Origin: a virus
Virus record (IMG/VR): IMGVR_UViG_3300046718_000717
Coordinates: 1 to 22,705 of that record
Strand: one strand, 5' to 3'
Length of the DNA stretch: 22,705 nt
Below are positions 1-7,316 of this stretch, in pieces. A program made the translations under genes and the position numbers. Below the pieces are notes generated by a model. It had not been told where the DNA came from. It saw only the letters and a program-made list of their open reading frames with translations, and did not search any database. The first letter of the stretch is position 1; each line of letters starts with the position of its first letter.

Positions 1-78
1 ACGGCCGTCCTGTGCGTCACGATGCTCGGCAGCACTGCGGTGATCGTCAGCAATCTGTTCACGCTCTTTACCCGGTGA
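1..78 (+). CDS. C-terminal end of a membrane protein gene (partial)
   Basis: Frame 1 is open from the left window edge to a TGA at 76-78. The 25 visible residues are strongly hydrophobic (TAVLCVTMLGSTAVIVSNLF and then TLFTR), consistent with a final transmembrane helix followed by a short basic tail. The start and most of the gene lie outside the window, so no family can be named. It ends about 10 bases before the next plus-strand gene, whose SD overlaps its stop region, so the two are probably co-transcribed. Its strand is opposite to the structural module. Confidence 0.5.
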   Translation, partial: TAVLCVTMLGSTAVIVSNLFTLFTR

Positions 79-88
79 GGAGGATGTG

Positions 89-574
89 ATGTCCCTTGAC
101 CCCCAGCGCACCCCCCAACAGATCATCACCGCCGCGCTCCTGATCGCCATGGGTGAGGGCGCGATTACGGGTGCGGAGATGCGGATAGCGGAGCAGTGGT
201 TCGCCCACATCCGTGAGAAGGTGGAATACCTGTACGGCGGCTATGTCAGTGGCGAGGCGATCCGCGTCACGCCCGATGAGGAGTTGGTGGTCGACGCCGT
301 GTGGGAAGCGCGGCTGTTTGAACTTGACGCGATGCTGACGGCGGCGCGAGAGGCGGCCACCACCGCACCCGACCCCGCCACCCTCAACGAGGAAGCGAAG
401 TTCCGCGACCGGGAGCGGTTGAAGGCATCGGGGGTGGTGCCAATCGTGCCCAACCCCGGCCTGCCCATCTCGCCCGTCGTGCCCAACCCCGGCCTGTCCG
501 TCTCGCCCGTCGTGCCCAACCCGGGCCTGCCCATCTCGCCCGCCCCACCCACGGAGGGCGGCGAATCGTCCTGA
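89..574 (+). CDS. Hypothetical protein with C-terminal proline-rich 11-residue repeats
   Basis: A 162-codon plus-strand frame whose best start is the ATG at 89; a GTG directly before it at 86 would sit too close to the SD (GAGGAGG at 77-83). Residues 1 to about 110 are soluble and probably helical, with many charged residues, and match no family I recognise. Residues from about 120 form three tandem copies of a unit like VVPNPGLPISP, ending in a short acidic tail. Third codon positions are mostly G or C, as expected for a real gene here. It runs convergent to the endolysin gene. The Pro-rich tail could be a flexible linker or a binding tail; that is inference. The minus-strand frames covering the same bases look like shadows. 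Confidence 0.6.
   Translation: MSLDPQRTPQQIITAALLIAMGEGAITGAEMRIAEQWFAHIREKVEYLYGGYVSGEAIRVTPDEELVVDAVWEARLFELDAMLTAAREAATTAPDPATLNEEAKFRDRERLKASGVVPIVPNPGLPISPVVPNPGLSVSPVVPNPGLPISPAPPTEGGESS
448..546 (+). repeat. Three tandem 33-bp repeats inside the hypothetical gene
   Basis: Units at 448-480, 481-513 and 514-546 begin GCCCAACC and differ at only a few positions. Their 33-bp length keeps the reading frame, and each unit encodes one copy of an 11-residue Pro/Gly motif. Copy number could change by slippage or recombination without breaking the frame. Confidence 0.85.
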
Positions 575-589
575 TCGGGCACAAAGAAG

Positions 590-620
590 CGCCCCACCCC
601 CCGCGACAGGGAATGGGGCG
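590..620. terminator. GC-rich hairpin between convergent genes, possible terminator
   Basis: CGCCCCA (590-596) pairs with TGGGGCG (614-620), with further CCC/GGG pairing inside. It lies in the 77-base gap between the plus-strand hypothetical gene (stop at 574) and the minus-strand endolysin gene (stop at 652), where a bidirectional terminator is expected. No clear U-tract follows on either strand, so intrinsic termination is only a plausible reading. Confidence 0.4.
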
Positions 621-651
621 GAGTAGGGAGGAATGGGTAGGAATGATCGTG

Positions 652-1965
652 TTAGTAGTCTACATAGGGCCGAGATTCTTCTGCAGATAAGGTGACCACG
701 TTCCACGGCTCTCGGGCGCTCTGGGTCGCCATCACCGCCCGCTCGAAGAACATCAACTTGCGACCGGTCGGTAGCACCAGCTCATTCTTCATCGGATAGC
801 CGTACGTCGGCAGCGCCAATCCATCGGGGTTGATCGCGCCGACGTGATCGAGGGGCGTCCCCATCGTATTCAATGCGTCCCAGCGCGACCAGGCCCACAG
901 CGGAATCGGGATCGCGCTGCCATCGACCAGCACGTACTCCGGTGGCGGTGGCGCGGGCGGCTGCGGCGTTGCATCACGGCGGGCGGCAACAACACCCGGC
1001 GCACGCCACCAACCCGCGAGCGCGTTGTACCAGACGTCCGAATAGAAGTAGCCGATCCGTGACGGGTCGTAGAGCGTGGAGAGGAACGCGCCACGCTCCT
1101 CATCCCACAAACAGGTATGGCCGTACGGATCGAACGAGCGTCCCCACATGCAGATGCCGCCATGCTCCGGGCGACCCTGCTGCAACAGCCCTTGCGCCAT
1201 CACGACATCCAACTGATCGGCGGCCGATCCGCGATGGATTACTTCAAGACCCGCCGCCGCTCTGACTCCCTCCACGCTCGCCTGGCACCAACCCTGCCAT
1301 AAATGTGGCGCGTTCCAACTGTCGAGCGTGCCATCACTGATGCGCTCGTTTTCGTGCGCGGCCATGATCGTGATGAGGTCTTCCCCGTACACGTCCTGTC
1401 CCGTCACCACCGTTGCCTCTCCTTCTGCCGGGAACTTCGACAGATAGTATTGCCACTGGTCAACACGCGAGTGACCGGCCGCCATGTTCGGGTTGTTTGG
1501 CCCGCCGACGTAGATGCCCCACGCCCGCGCCAGGTCGCCGGCGCGGAAGGCATCACCGATGTACTCGTTGTTGAGCGTGCGGACCAGTTCCGCGACGAAG
1601 CCGCCGAAGTCATGGAAGCCGGCATAGTTGCCGATGCCTTCATTCCGGGGATAGGGGATACCGCTGTCAAATGCGCCCGGTTGCCCGGCCCACTTGATGC
1701 CGCCGAAGTTGAAGACCTTTGCTAACTCTGTGCCGCCGGCGGGGTCCGTGCCGTGGTGATCTTCAAAAAGTGTCGCTGCGAGCAACACCCGCAGATCGAC
1801 ATCGGCCGCCTTGGCCGCAGCCTCGGCAGCCGCCCAGTTGTCGTGACCATGCAGCGGCGAGCGGATGATGTTGCCGGCGTCGTCACGGAAGACTTCGCCC
1901 GCGCTGATGATCGCTTCGTACGCGGCCTCGGAGAGCGGCTGGTAGGCAAAATCACGTCTCTCCAT
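652..1965 (-). CDS. Endolysin: glucosaminidase-like plus CHAP/NlpC-P60-like domains
   Basis: A 437-residue protein, presumed to degrade host peptidoglycan at lysis. Residues about 10-180 look like a glucosaminidase/lysozyme-type glycosidase: LLAATLFEDHHG holds the likely catalytic Glu68, followed by NFGGIKWAGQPGA. Residues about 195-325 look like a cysteine peptidase or amidase of the CHAP/NlpC-P60 type, with Cys227 (WQGWCQAS) and His283 (YGHTCLW) as candidate catalytic residues. A proline-rich linker (about 333-342) leads to a C-terminal segment of about 95 residues that I do not recognise and that may bind the cell wall. There is no signal peptide, so release would need a holin. ATG at 1965 is preferred because AGGAG lies 5 bases upstream; an in-frame GTG at 1971 overlaps that SD. 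It is the last gene of the minus-strand module. The tape measure protein carries a related domain pair. Confidence 0.8.
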   Translation of the reverse strand: MERRDFAYQPLSEAAYEAIISAGEVFRDDAGNIIRSPLHGHDNWAAAEAAAKAADVDLRVLLAATLFEDHHGTDPAGGTELAKVFNFGGIKWAGQPGAFDSGIPYPRNEGIGNYAGFHDFGGFVAELVRTLNNEYIGDAFRAGDLARAWGIYVGGPNNPNMAAGHSRVDQWQYYLSKFPAEGEATVVTGQDVYGEDLITIMAAHENERISDGTLDSWNAPHLWQGWCQASVEGVRAAAGLEVIHRGSAADQLDVVMAQGLLQQGRPEHGGICMWGRSFDPYGHTCLWDEERGAFLSTLYDPSRIGYFYSDVWYNALAGWWRAPGVVAARRDATPQPPAPPPPEYVLVDGSAIPIPLWAWSRWDALNTMGTPLDHVGAINPDGLALPTYGYPMKNELVLPTGRKLMFFERAVMATQSAREPWNVVTLSAEESRPYVDY

Positions 1966-2056
1966 GGTCACTCCTGTTCAAGTGGCGACAGCAATCCGGG
2001 TCGAGTCGGGGAAGAGTGGAGACACCCGCCCGGATCGCCGCCGCTCGCTCACAATA

Positions 2057-2087
2057 CCCGTACACGCGCTCAGCGCCACGCTACGGG
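2057..2087. other. Hairpin in the gap upstream of the endolysin gene
   Basis: CCCGTA (2057-2062) pairs with TACGGG (2082-2087), enclosing an inner GCGC-TCA-GCGC hairpin and an internal loop containing CAC on both sides. On the minus (mRNA) strand it contains GTAGCGTGG, which also occurs in the repeated hairpin at 9512-9563. It sits in the 143-base gap 1966-2108, otherwise without a recognisable feature. On the plus strand it is followed by CTTTT, but no plus-strand gene is upstream to terminate. Confidence 0.5.
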
Positions 2088-2108
2088 CTTTTCACCTGCC
2101 GACACGCA

Positions 2109-2495
2109 TCATCCACCTCGCCGCTCGTCGAGCGCATCCATGTACACAACGATTGAGTCCTGAGTGCGCGCAAAGAAGCCCGCGTCGATGCCCGCGTCGA
2201 TCACCGTTTTTGCTTTGCGGCCAATCTCGTCCCAATCGAGCAGGCGCTTCAGGTCCCGCATGCTGATCGTCGCCCCGCCGCCGCGTTCCCGCACCAGATC
2301 GCAGGCATACCACCAGAGCATCGTCGCCCACGGACCGGCGGCAATCACCCGCTGGTGCTCGCGCCACCCGGCCGGCGGCGGCGGTGATGGCAGCGGCCGC
2401 ACCATCGGGCGCGTGATCGGCCCCGAGGGGCGATACGGCGGCGAGACGCCCTCGTCCGGGTCAGCGCCGACGTTCGGAATCTGCCTCGTGTTCAC
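2109..2495 (-). CDS. Hypothetical protein of the lysis region, possible helix-turn-helix C-terminus
   Basis: A 128-residue protein that starts with GTG at 2495, overlapping the stop of the preceding small membrane protein gene by 4 bases (GTGA). An AGGAGG lies about 8 bases upstream, so translational coupling is likely. Residues 1-45 are proline-rich and low in complexity. Residues 46-128 look globular and helical (GPWATMLWWYACDLVRERGG, then SMRDLKRLLDWDEIG). The 'ISMRDLKRLL' and 'AKTVIDAGIDAGFFA' stretches could form a winged-helix-like unit, but this is weak. I do not recognise the family. Its place between membrane genes and the endolysin suggests a late gene, not necessarily a lysis protein. 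Confidence 0.65.
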   Translation of the reverse strand: MNTRQIPNVGADPDEGVSPPYRPSGPITRPMVRPLPSPPPPAGWREHQRVIAAGPWATMLWWYACDLVRERGGGATISMRDLKRLLDWDEIGRKAKTVIDAGIDAGFFARTQDSIVVYMDALDERRGG

Positions 2496-2590
2496 TTTCC
2501 CCTCCTCCTCATGGCGCGGGCAACGAGCACCCCCGCGTAACCAGCGGCCAGCACAATCAGCAGGATGACCATGATCGTCCCTGCGCCCAC
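2492..2590 (-). CDS. 32-residue single-span membrane peptide
   Basis: A GTG start at 2590 follows GGAGG by about 5 bases. The product is almost entirely one transmembrane helix (MVILLIVLAAGYAGVLVARA) ending in the basic tail MRRRGK, which by the positive-inside rule should be cytoplasmic. The gene starts 13 bases after the stop of the 81-residue membrane protein and its TGA overlaps the next gene's GTG. Possible roles are an accessory holin, an antiholin or a membrane lysis helper. The tight spacing, strong SD and overlapping junctions support it as real despite its size. Confidence 0.6.
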   Translation of the reverse strand: MGAGTIMVILLIVLAAGYAGVLVARAMRRRGK

Positions 2591-2603
2591 GCGCTCCTCC
2601 CGC

Positions 2604-2849
2604 CTAATCAAATGGCTCCTCTTCCTCGTCGCTGTTGTCATACAACGGGTGCAGCAGCTGGGGCTCCCGGCCCTCGATCTTGGCGATCGATCGTTCGTGT
2701 GAGTTGACCCGACGCGACGAGCGGGCGATCAGGTCGCGGTCATGCCGCCGGCGGCGCTCATTGCTCACCACGATTCTCCAAAGCCACACCAGCGCGGCGA
2801 TGCCGGGAAGCGCCACAAGGAAGTCGAGAAGCGTGTTGCGATCGAACAT
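2604..2849 (-). CDS. 81-residue single-span membrane protein, holin or spanin candidate
   Basis: The product starts MFDRNTLLDFLVALPGIAAL. Residues about 7-27 form one transmembrane segment, followed by a strongly charged soluble part: a basic stretch (NERRRRHDRDLIARSSRR) and an acidic end (SDEEEEPFD). A start at the ATG 2849 is preferred because a long G-run SD lies just upstream; an in-frame TTG at 2864 would precede it. The single N-terminal span with a charged tail fits a small membrane protein of the lysis cassette, either a single-span holin or an Rz-like protein; no lipobox is seen. Position after the hub gene and before the endolysin supports a lysis role, but the exact class is inferred. 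Confidence 0.65.
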   Translation of the reverse strand: MFDRNTLLDFLVALPGIAALVWLWRIVVSNERRRRHDRDLIARSSRRVNSHERSIAKIEGREPQLLHPLYDNSDEEEEPFD

Positions 2850-2867
2850 CACCCCCCCTTCCAAGGA

Positions 2868-5800
2868 CTACACCCCAACACCCTGGGTGCCCGCCGATTG
2901 ATACTCCCCGACCAGGGTGTAGCTAATCCGCAGCCCGCCGCGCCCATGATCGGCGTTATCCGTGCTGCTGAATCGCACCTGAACATCCCGCCCCGGCCCA
3001 CCGAAGAAGCGCGAGCACTCGAAGATGAAATCCCCCGTCCACGGTCCGGTCTGTGAACCGTCCGAGACTTGCACCGAGCGATCCACAAACAGGCCATCGC
3101 CGCTGTCGATCTGGACCGTAATCTGCGTCGGGTTCGTCAGGGCATGCAGGTCGGGATCAACATCGTGGACGTGTTGGGGTTCATTGGCGAGGACCGTTCT
3201 CTCGGGAATGTGGGCAATCGTCGTGCCCTGTGCGGCAACCCGCTTGGCGATGGGTGCGGTGAAGGTCGATTGCGTCTTCGTCTTGGTGAAGTTGATCGAC
3301 ATCGACGCGCCGATCACCGCACCGTTCGGCGCACCACCCGTCGAGAGCGTGTAGTACGGCGCGACACCACCCGGCGTATGGAGATTGACATTCATCCGTT
3401 GACCGAGCGGCAGGTTGCCGCCGTCATTCTCGACGGTGATCTTCACCACCGCGTCGTTATCCTGTCCCTTCTGCACGAGGTCAAAGCCATCGGTGGTTCC
3501 CGTTGCACCGGTTCCGGCGGTGTTGAACGTGCCGCTGAGGTTGATGTCCGCCGGTGTCGGGAGTTCGATCGGCACGGCGCCGGTCGTCACGACCGGAGTA
3601 CCGGACGGGTTTTTCGACGTTCGGACGGGCTGCATGTAGGGGCCGAACCGGACGCGGAACCGCGCCTTCGTGATCCGATAGCACGATTCGTCAATGTGAA
3701 ATGCGTGGACGATCGGATTCGCGGCGTCGAGGGGTTCGAGCGGCAACGACGCCATCATCGGGATGGAGGTTGTCTTCCCCACCACCTGGACCGCGATCTG
3801 CTGTCGCTGCTCTCCCGTCGCTGCCTCGAGGTCATCGCCATATTTCCCGGACGACGAGAGGATCACCGTGTCCACGGGTTCGTCTTGTCCATAGTGACGG
3901 GTCACTTGCAGCACGCGCCACAAGCCATCCTCGGCGGGCGACGTCGTGATGCGGAGCGGAATAAACGTTTCCGGTGCGCGGATACCGATCTGTTGCGCCC
4001 CCAGGTGTGTGTAATCGACCGCCACCTTACTCCCCGATCGTGGTGGACGGCCGTAGCCAACGAGGGTCGCGCTGAACGTTACCCGCGGGCGCATCCCCGC
4101 TTGCATCTGTACGACTGCCGCCGCGTAGAGCGTGCGCGCCGCGAGTTCCTGTTCCGCGATCGTTGCCCCATCCGGCGGGTATGCCAACTCCTGATTGATG
4201 TACGGCTGCCCGCGAATCTCCCCGACGCCACCGGGCACGAACGCGGGCTCATACCGGATGTAGTATTCCGGCCCGCCACCGAACGTCGATACCATGTGGA
4301 TCGTGTAGTCCGGGTCATATTCAGGGAAGTTCTGGACACCGTAGTTGACGTAGGTGGCGTCGTTCAGGATCAGGAAGCAACGGGCCAAATCTACCTGCGC
4401 CGGGTAGGATCCGCCTCCGAGGGGCGTCAAGACCGTCACCATGTTATCGACGCTGCTGTACTCCGTCACCTCGCGGATGATGCGCTTCCGCGGGTTGCGC
4501 TTGAGACGATTCATATCCGCGCCATTGACGCTGACGAGCGTAATGCCGCTCAACTCACCCAGCGGCCCCACCTCCATTGCCCGCTGGGGACGCGCGGTAA
4601 TCGCATCGATCGCTTGCCGGACATAGATGCCCGTATCTTGCGCTAACTGAATGAGGCCGCCGAGATTGGACGGGCTGTTGTAGTTGACGGCCCACCAGAT
4701 GCGCGACATCGGCACATCGTGGACGATGGTTGCATTGCTGACTTCCCCACCCGCATTGCGAATCACCGCGGCGGGATAGTAGGGCAGCCGCGCCGTCGCC
4801 CCACCGGAGTAGACGAGAGAAAATGTCGGGTCGGTCGGGCGTTGGATCGAGTAGAGGAAGCGGCCGAAGGTGCGATCCAGTTCGATCTTGAACCGCGTAT
4901 TGGACGGCACTGCCAAGGCGGGAACCAGCGTATAGCCGTCAATCACCGCGAACGAGTATGTCCAGACACCGGAACTATCCTGCGAGATGCTATGGCGGAA
5001 CCCATACTGGACCCCGTAGCCGGGTGTCGGGTACTGGTTGATTCCCGCATCGGCATCCGTGGGAACAACGATCTGATAGGTCATCATCCACGGGCGGGTC
5101 GCGTCATCGTGGGCGGGGACACCACAGGCGGCGGGAGTCAGGTACTGGGTTTGGACAATGACATCGCGGCGGACACTGTTGCCATTGGCAACGAGATCAA
5201 CCAGGGAGCCACCGAGATTGTCGCCGCCGTTCGGGTTCCACTGGACGGGCGCGGCACTGGTTTCCACTGTGCCATCATCGAGATAGTTCGCCTGCCAACC
5301 GATGGGCTCACCGGGAATAATGTTCGTGAGCGCCTTCCCCGTCCCATCTCGGCCGAGGAACGCACTCTCGCCGATGGTCTGGGCATTCCCCATATTCCGA
5401 ACCATCTGGCCGATCTCTTGCCGGTCCACGTAGCGGAGGCCAAGATTCGTCTGGTCAAGTTCGGTCGTCAGATTATCCAGATGGACCGTGACCGTCCCAT
5501 CACCATTCTCCGTGACGGCTTGCTTTGGCGAAACCACGAGCCCGCGTGCGACGATCCCGAGCCCTTCCTCCTCCAAATCCATCTGTGCCCGCAGGACGAG
5601 CGCGTTGACGACGTCTTTGTCGCCCTCTTGAAACGTCAGGTCATGCCCATCGAAGCGATTGACCTGACTCATCACCACGTCACCCTCGGCAACATCCAGC
5701 GTGCCGATGTGGGTGCGGAGGTCATCGGACGTGCCGAGCGGCGCGGGCGCGTAGATGTGGGCACGGAGTGTGCCGTTCCCCACGTCCTGCATCCCGATCA

Positions 5801-7307
5801 CCGCATGCGTGTCCGGCGTCACAATGCCGGTGCTGGTGCCGACAGATGGAGGGGAGAAGATGTAGGTAAAGAGATCGGCGCGGGTTGCTGTGCCACCACG
5901 CGTCGTCACCGAGAGATTGACGGCGCCCGTGGTGTCGTGGGCGGGGATGAAACAGACGAGGGTGGTTGGGGTCAGGACGGTGACGACCGGGGATTGGCTG
6001 CCACCGAATGTGACGGTGGTGTTGCCAGCGATGAAGTCGGTTCCCGTAATGGTTGCCTGTCCACCCGTTGTCGACCCGGCGGACGCGGGCGTGATGCTCG
6101 CAATCGTTGGGGCAGGCGGCAGGACACCGGCCATCAGGGTATCGTAGGCGGGCTTGTGGGTGCCATCGGCCCGGATCACCCCGAGCCCGACGCTCCCGAC
6201 ATCCGGGTCGCGGTAGCCGAGCTGGATGATGGCGGCGGGATGCGCCTGTTTCAGTCCCGCCAACTGCCAGCCAATCACCGTGCTCTGGACGGCCTCCGTG
6301 TAGGTGGGATCGCCCGCGATGCCGTACTCGCCGAACTCCGTGATGAAGAGCGGCTTCGCGTACAGCGTCTGGAGGGTCGTCAGATAGCCGATCTTGGTGG
6401 CGGTGCCGGTGGGGTCACCGGGATCGAAGCCATCGTAGACATCGATCGCCAGCACATCGCAGTACCCGGCCACCGCGTTGAAATAGGTGATGAACTGTGT
6501 CTGGGCAATCGCATCGTATACCTGCCCGACGCCGGCGTTCGTGGTGACGATGGCGGTGCTGTGGGTGCGGATGGCGGCGCGGGCAAACGACATCGCCACC
6601 TGGACATCGGATTGGTACGCGGCGGGGAGGTCGGGGACCGTGTGACCGCCGGGGTTCGGGAGCACCACACCGCGGCCGCGATAATCGCCGAGGTTGCCCT
6701 CATTCCAGATCTGCCATGCATCCACCAGCGGCGCCCAGCGGTTCGCCAGATAGGAAAGGAAGATGGTCAGGACATTGAGATAGTCGCCTTGTGAATAGGA
6801 GACGGGACTGCCGCTCGCATGGGCTTTGGTGGCATTGGTGGTGGTCGTGATGACGTTGCCGACAACCGTATTGACCGTCAGGTTCTCACTGGCACCCGTG
6901 GTCATCACCGCATCACCGAAGGTCAGTACTTGACCGGGCTTCACATACCCTGCGGTTGCGAGGGTAAACGCGTTGGCGCCGATCGTTGTCGCACCTGTCT
7001 GGGTGATGGTGGTGAAAGCCGACAGTCCACCGGTGATGAGCATCAGTTTCATGCCACGCGAATGGACATACGCGAGCGCGTCATCGAGTTGACTGAGCCG
7101 GGATTCCTGCCACGCAAGCCCGTCTTTGGAGCAGCCGCTATAGTCGAGCAGTTCCCCGTCCGCGAGGCCGAAGCGGATCCACGTCATGCCGTGGTTGGCG
7201 AGATCGTCCACCGCGGCTTTGAAGAAGGGGACGGTGGTGTTGGTTTGGGAGACGAGGAGCGGCAGGGTGTTCGCGGCGACATTCGTGCCGTAGGTCGGGG
7301 TGACCAT
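2868..7307 (-). CDS. Tail hub (Tal-like) protein with N-terminal glycoside hydrolase and IPT/TIG domain
   Basis: A 1479-residue virion protein. Residues about 30-395 resemble a clan GH-A (GH5/GH39-like) TIM barrel: WIRFGLAD, the acid/base motif WQIWNEGN (Glu203) and the nucleophile motif LFITEFGEYG (Glu324). A beta-rich segment (about 98-170) interrupts the barrel. Residues about 397-485 are an IPT/TIG domain (TIASITPASAGSTTGG to LFTYIF). The rest looks like a tail hub, with 'RPRVTFSATLVGYGRPPRSG' near residue 1080 and 'GLWRVLQVTRHYGQ' nearby, as in Tal/gp27-type proteins. The C-terminal 250 residues are Gly/Thr-rich and beta-type. The enzyme part probably cuts a host surface glycan during adsorption. 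ATG 7307 follows AAGGAGC; the upstream gene stops 9 bases earlier. Substrate and exact GH family are uncertain. Confidence 0.75.
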   Translation of the reverse strand: MVTPTYGTNVAANTLPLLVSQTNTTVPFFKAAVDDLANHGMTWIRFGLADGELLDYSGCSKDGLAWQESRLSQLDDALAYVHSRGMKLMLITGGLSAFTTITQTGATTIGANAFTLATAGYVKPGQVLTFGDAVMTTGASENLTVNTVVGNVITTTTNATKAHASGSPVSYSQGDYLNVLTIFLSYLANRWAPLVDAWQIWNEGNLGDYRGRGVVLPNPGGHTVPDLPAAYQSDVQVAMSFARAAIRTHSTAIVTTNAGVGQVYDAIAQTQFITYFNAVAGYCDVLAIDVYDGFDPGDPTGTATKIGYLTTLQTLYAKPLFITEFGEYGIAGDPTYTEAVQSTVIGWQLAGLKQAHPAAIIQLGYRDPDVGSVGLGVIRADGTHKPAYDTLMAGVLPPAPTIASITPASAGSTTGGQATITGTDFIAGNTTVTFGGSQSPVVTVLTPTTLVCFIPAHDTTGAVNLSVTTRGGTATRADLFTYIFSPPSVGTSTGIVTPDTHAVIGMQDVGNGTLRAHIYAPAPLGTSDDLRTHIGTLDVAEGDVVMSQVNRFDGHDLTFQEGDKDVVNALVLRAQMDLEEEGLGIVARGLVVSPKQAVTENGDGTVTVHLDNLTTELDQTNLGLRYVDRQEIGQMVRNMGNAQTIGESAFLGRDGTGKALTNIIPGEPIGWQANYLDDGTVETSAAPVQWNPNGGDNLGGSLVDLVANGNSVRRDVIVQTQYLTPAACGVPAHDDATRPWMMTYQIVVPTDADAGINQYPTPGYGVQYGFRHSISQDSSGVWTYSFAVIDGYTLVPALAVPSNTRFKIELDRTFGRFLYSIQRPTDPTFSLVYSGGATARLPYYPAAVIRNAGGEVSNATIVHDVPMSRIWWAVNYNSPSNLGGLIQLAQDTGIYVRQAIDAITARPQRAMEVGPLGELSGITLVSVNGADMNRLKRNPRKRIIREVTEYSSVDNMVTVLTPLGGGSYPAQVDLARCFLILNDATYVNYGVQNFPEYDPDYTIHMVSTFGGGPEYYIRYEPAFVPGGVGEIRGQPYINQELAYPPDGATIAEQELAARTLYAAAVVQMQAGMRPRVTFSATLVGYGRPPRSGSKVAVDYTHLGAQQIGIRAPETFIPLRITTSPAEDGLWRVLQVTRHYGQDEPVDTVILSSSGKYGDDLEAATGEQRQQIAVQVVGKTTSIPMMASLPLEPLDAANPIVHAFHIDESCYRITKARFRVRFGPYMQPVRTSKNPSGTPVVTTGAVPIELPTPADINLSGTFNTAGTGATGTTDGFDLVQKGQDNDAVVKITVENDGGNLPLGQRMNVNLHTPGGVAPYYTLSTGGAPNGAVIGASMSINFTKTKTQSTFTAPIAKRVAAQGTTIAHIPERTVLANEPQHVHDVDPDLHALTNPTQITVQIDSGDGLFVDRSVQVSDGSQTGPWTGDFIFECSRFFGGPGRDVQVRFSSTDNADHGRGGLRISYTLVGEYQSAGTQGVGV

Positions 7308-7316
7308 GTTTGCTCC

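Noticed and set aside
448-546. A CRISPR array
   Set aside because: The units are directly adjacent with no spacers and encode an in-frame peptide repeat.
68-706. A 212-codon minus-strand frame over the plus-strand hypothetical gene
   Set aside because: Its product is Arg/Gly-rich low-complexity sequence, and it overlaps both the plus-strand gene with a good SD and the end of the endolysin gene.
1966-2050. A 24-codon GTG-started frame upstream of the endolysin
   Set aside because: It has no SD, is Arg-rich, and has no sign of being coding.
3069-6794. Two very long plus-strand reading frames (525 and 691 codons) antisense to the hub gene
   Set aside because: They lie wholly opposite a gene with clear domains, and their products are Arg/Gly/Asp-rich without recognisable folds. 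Long antisense frames are expected in GC-rich coding DNA.
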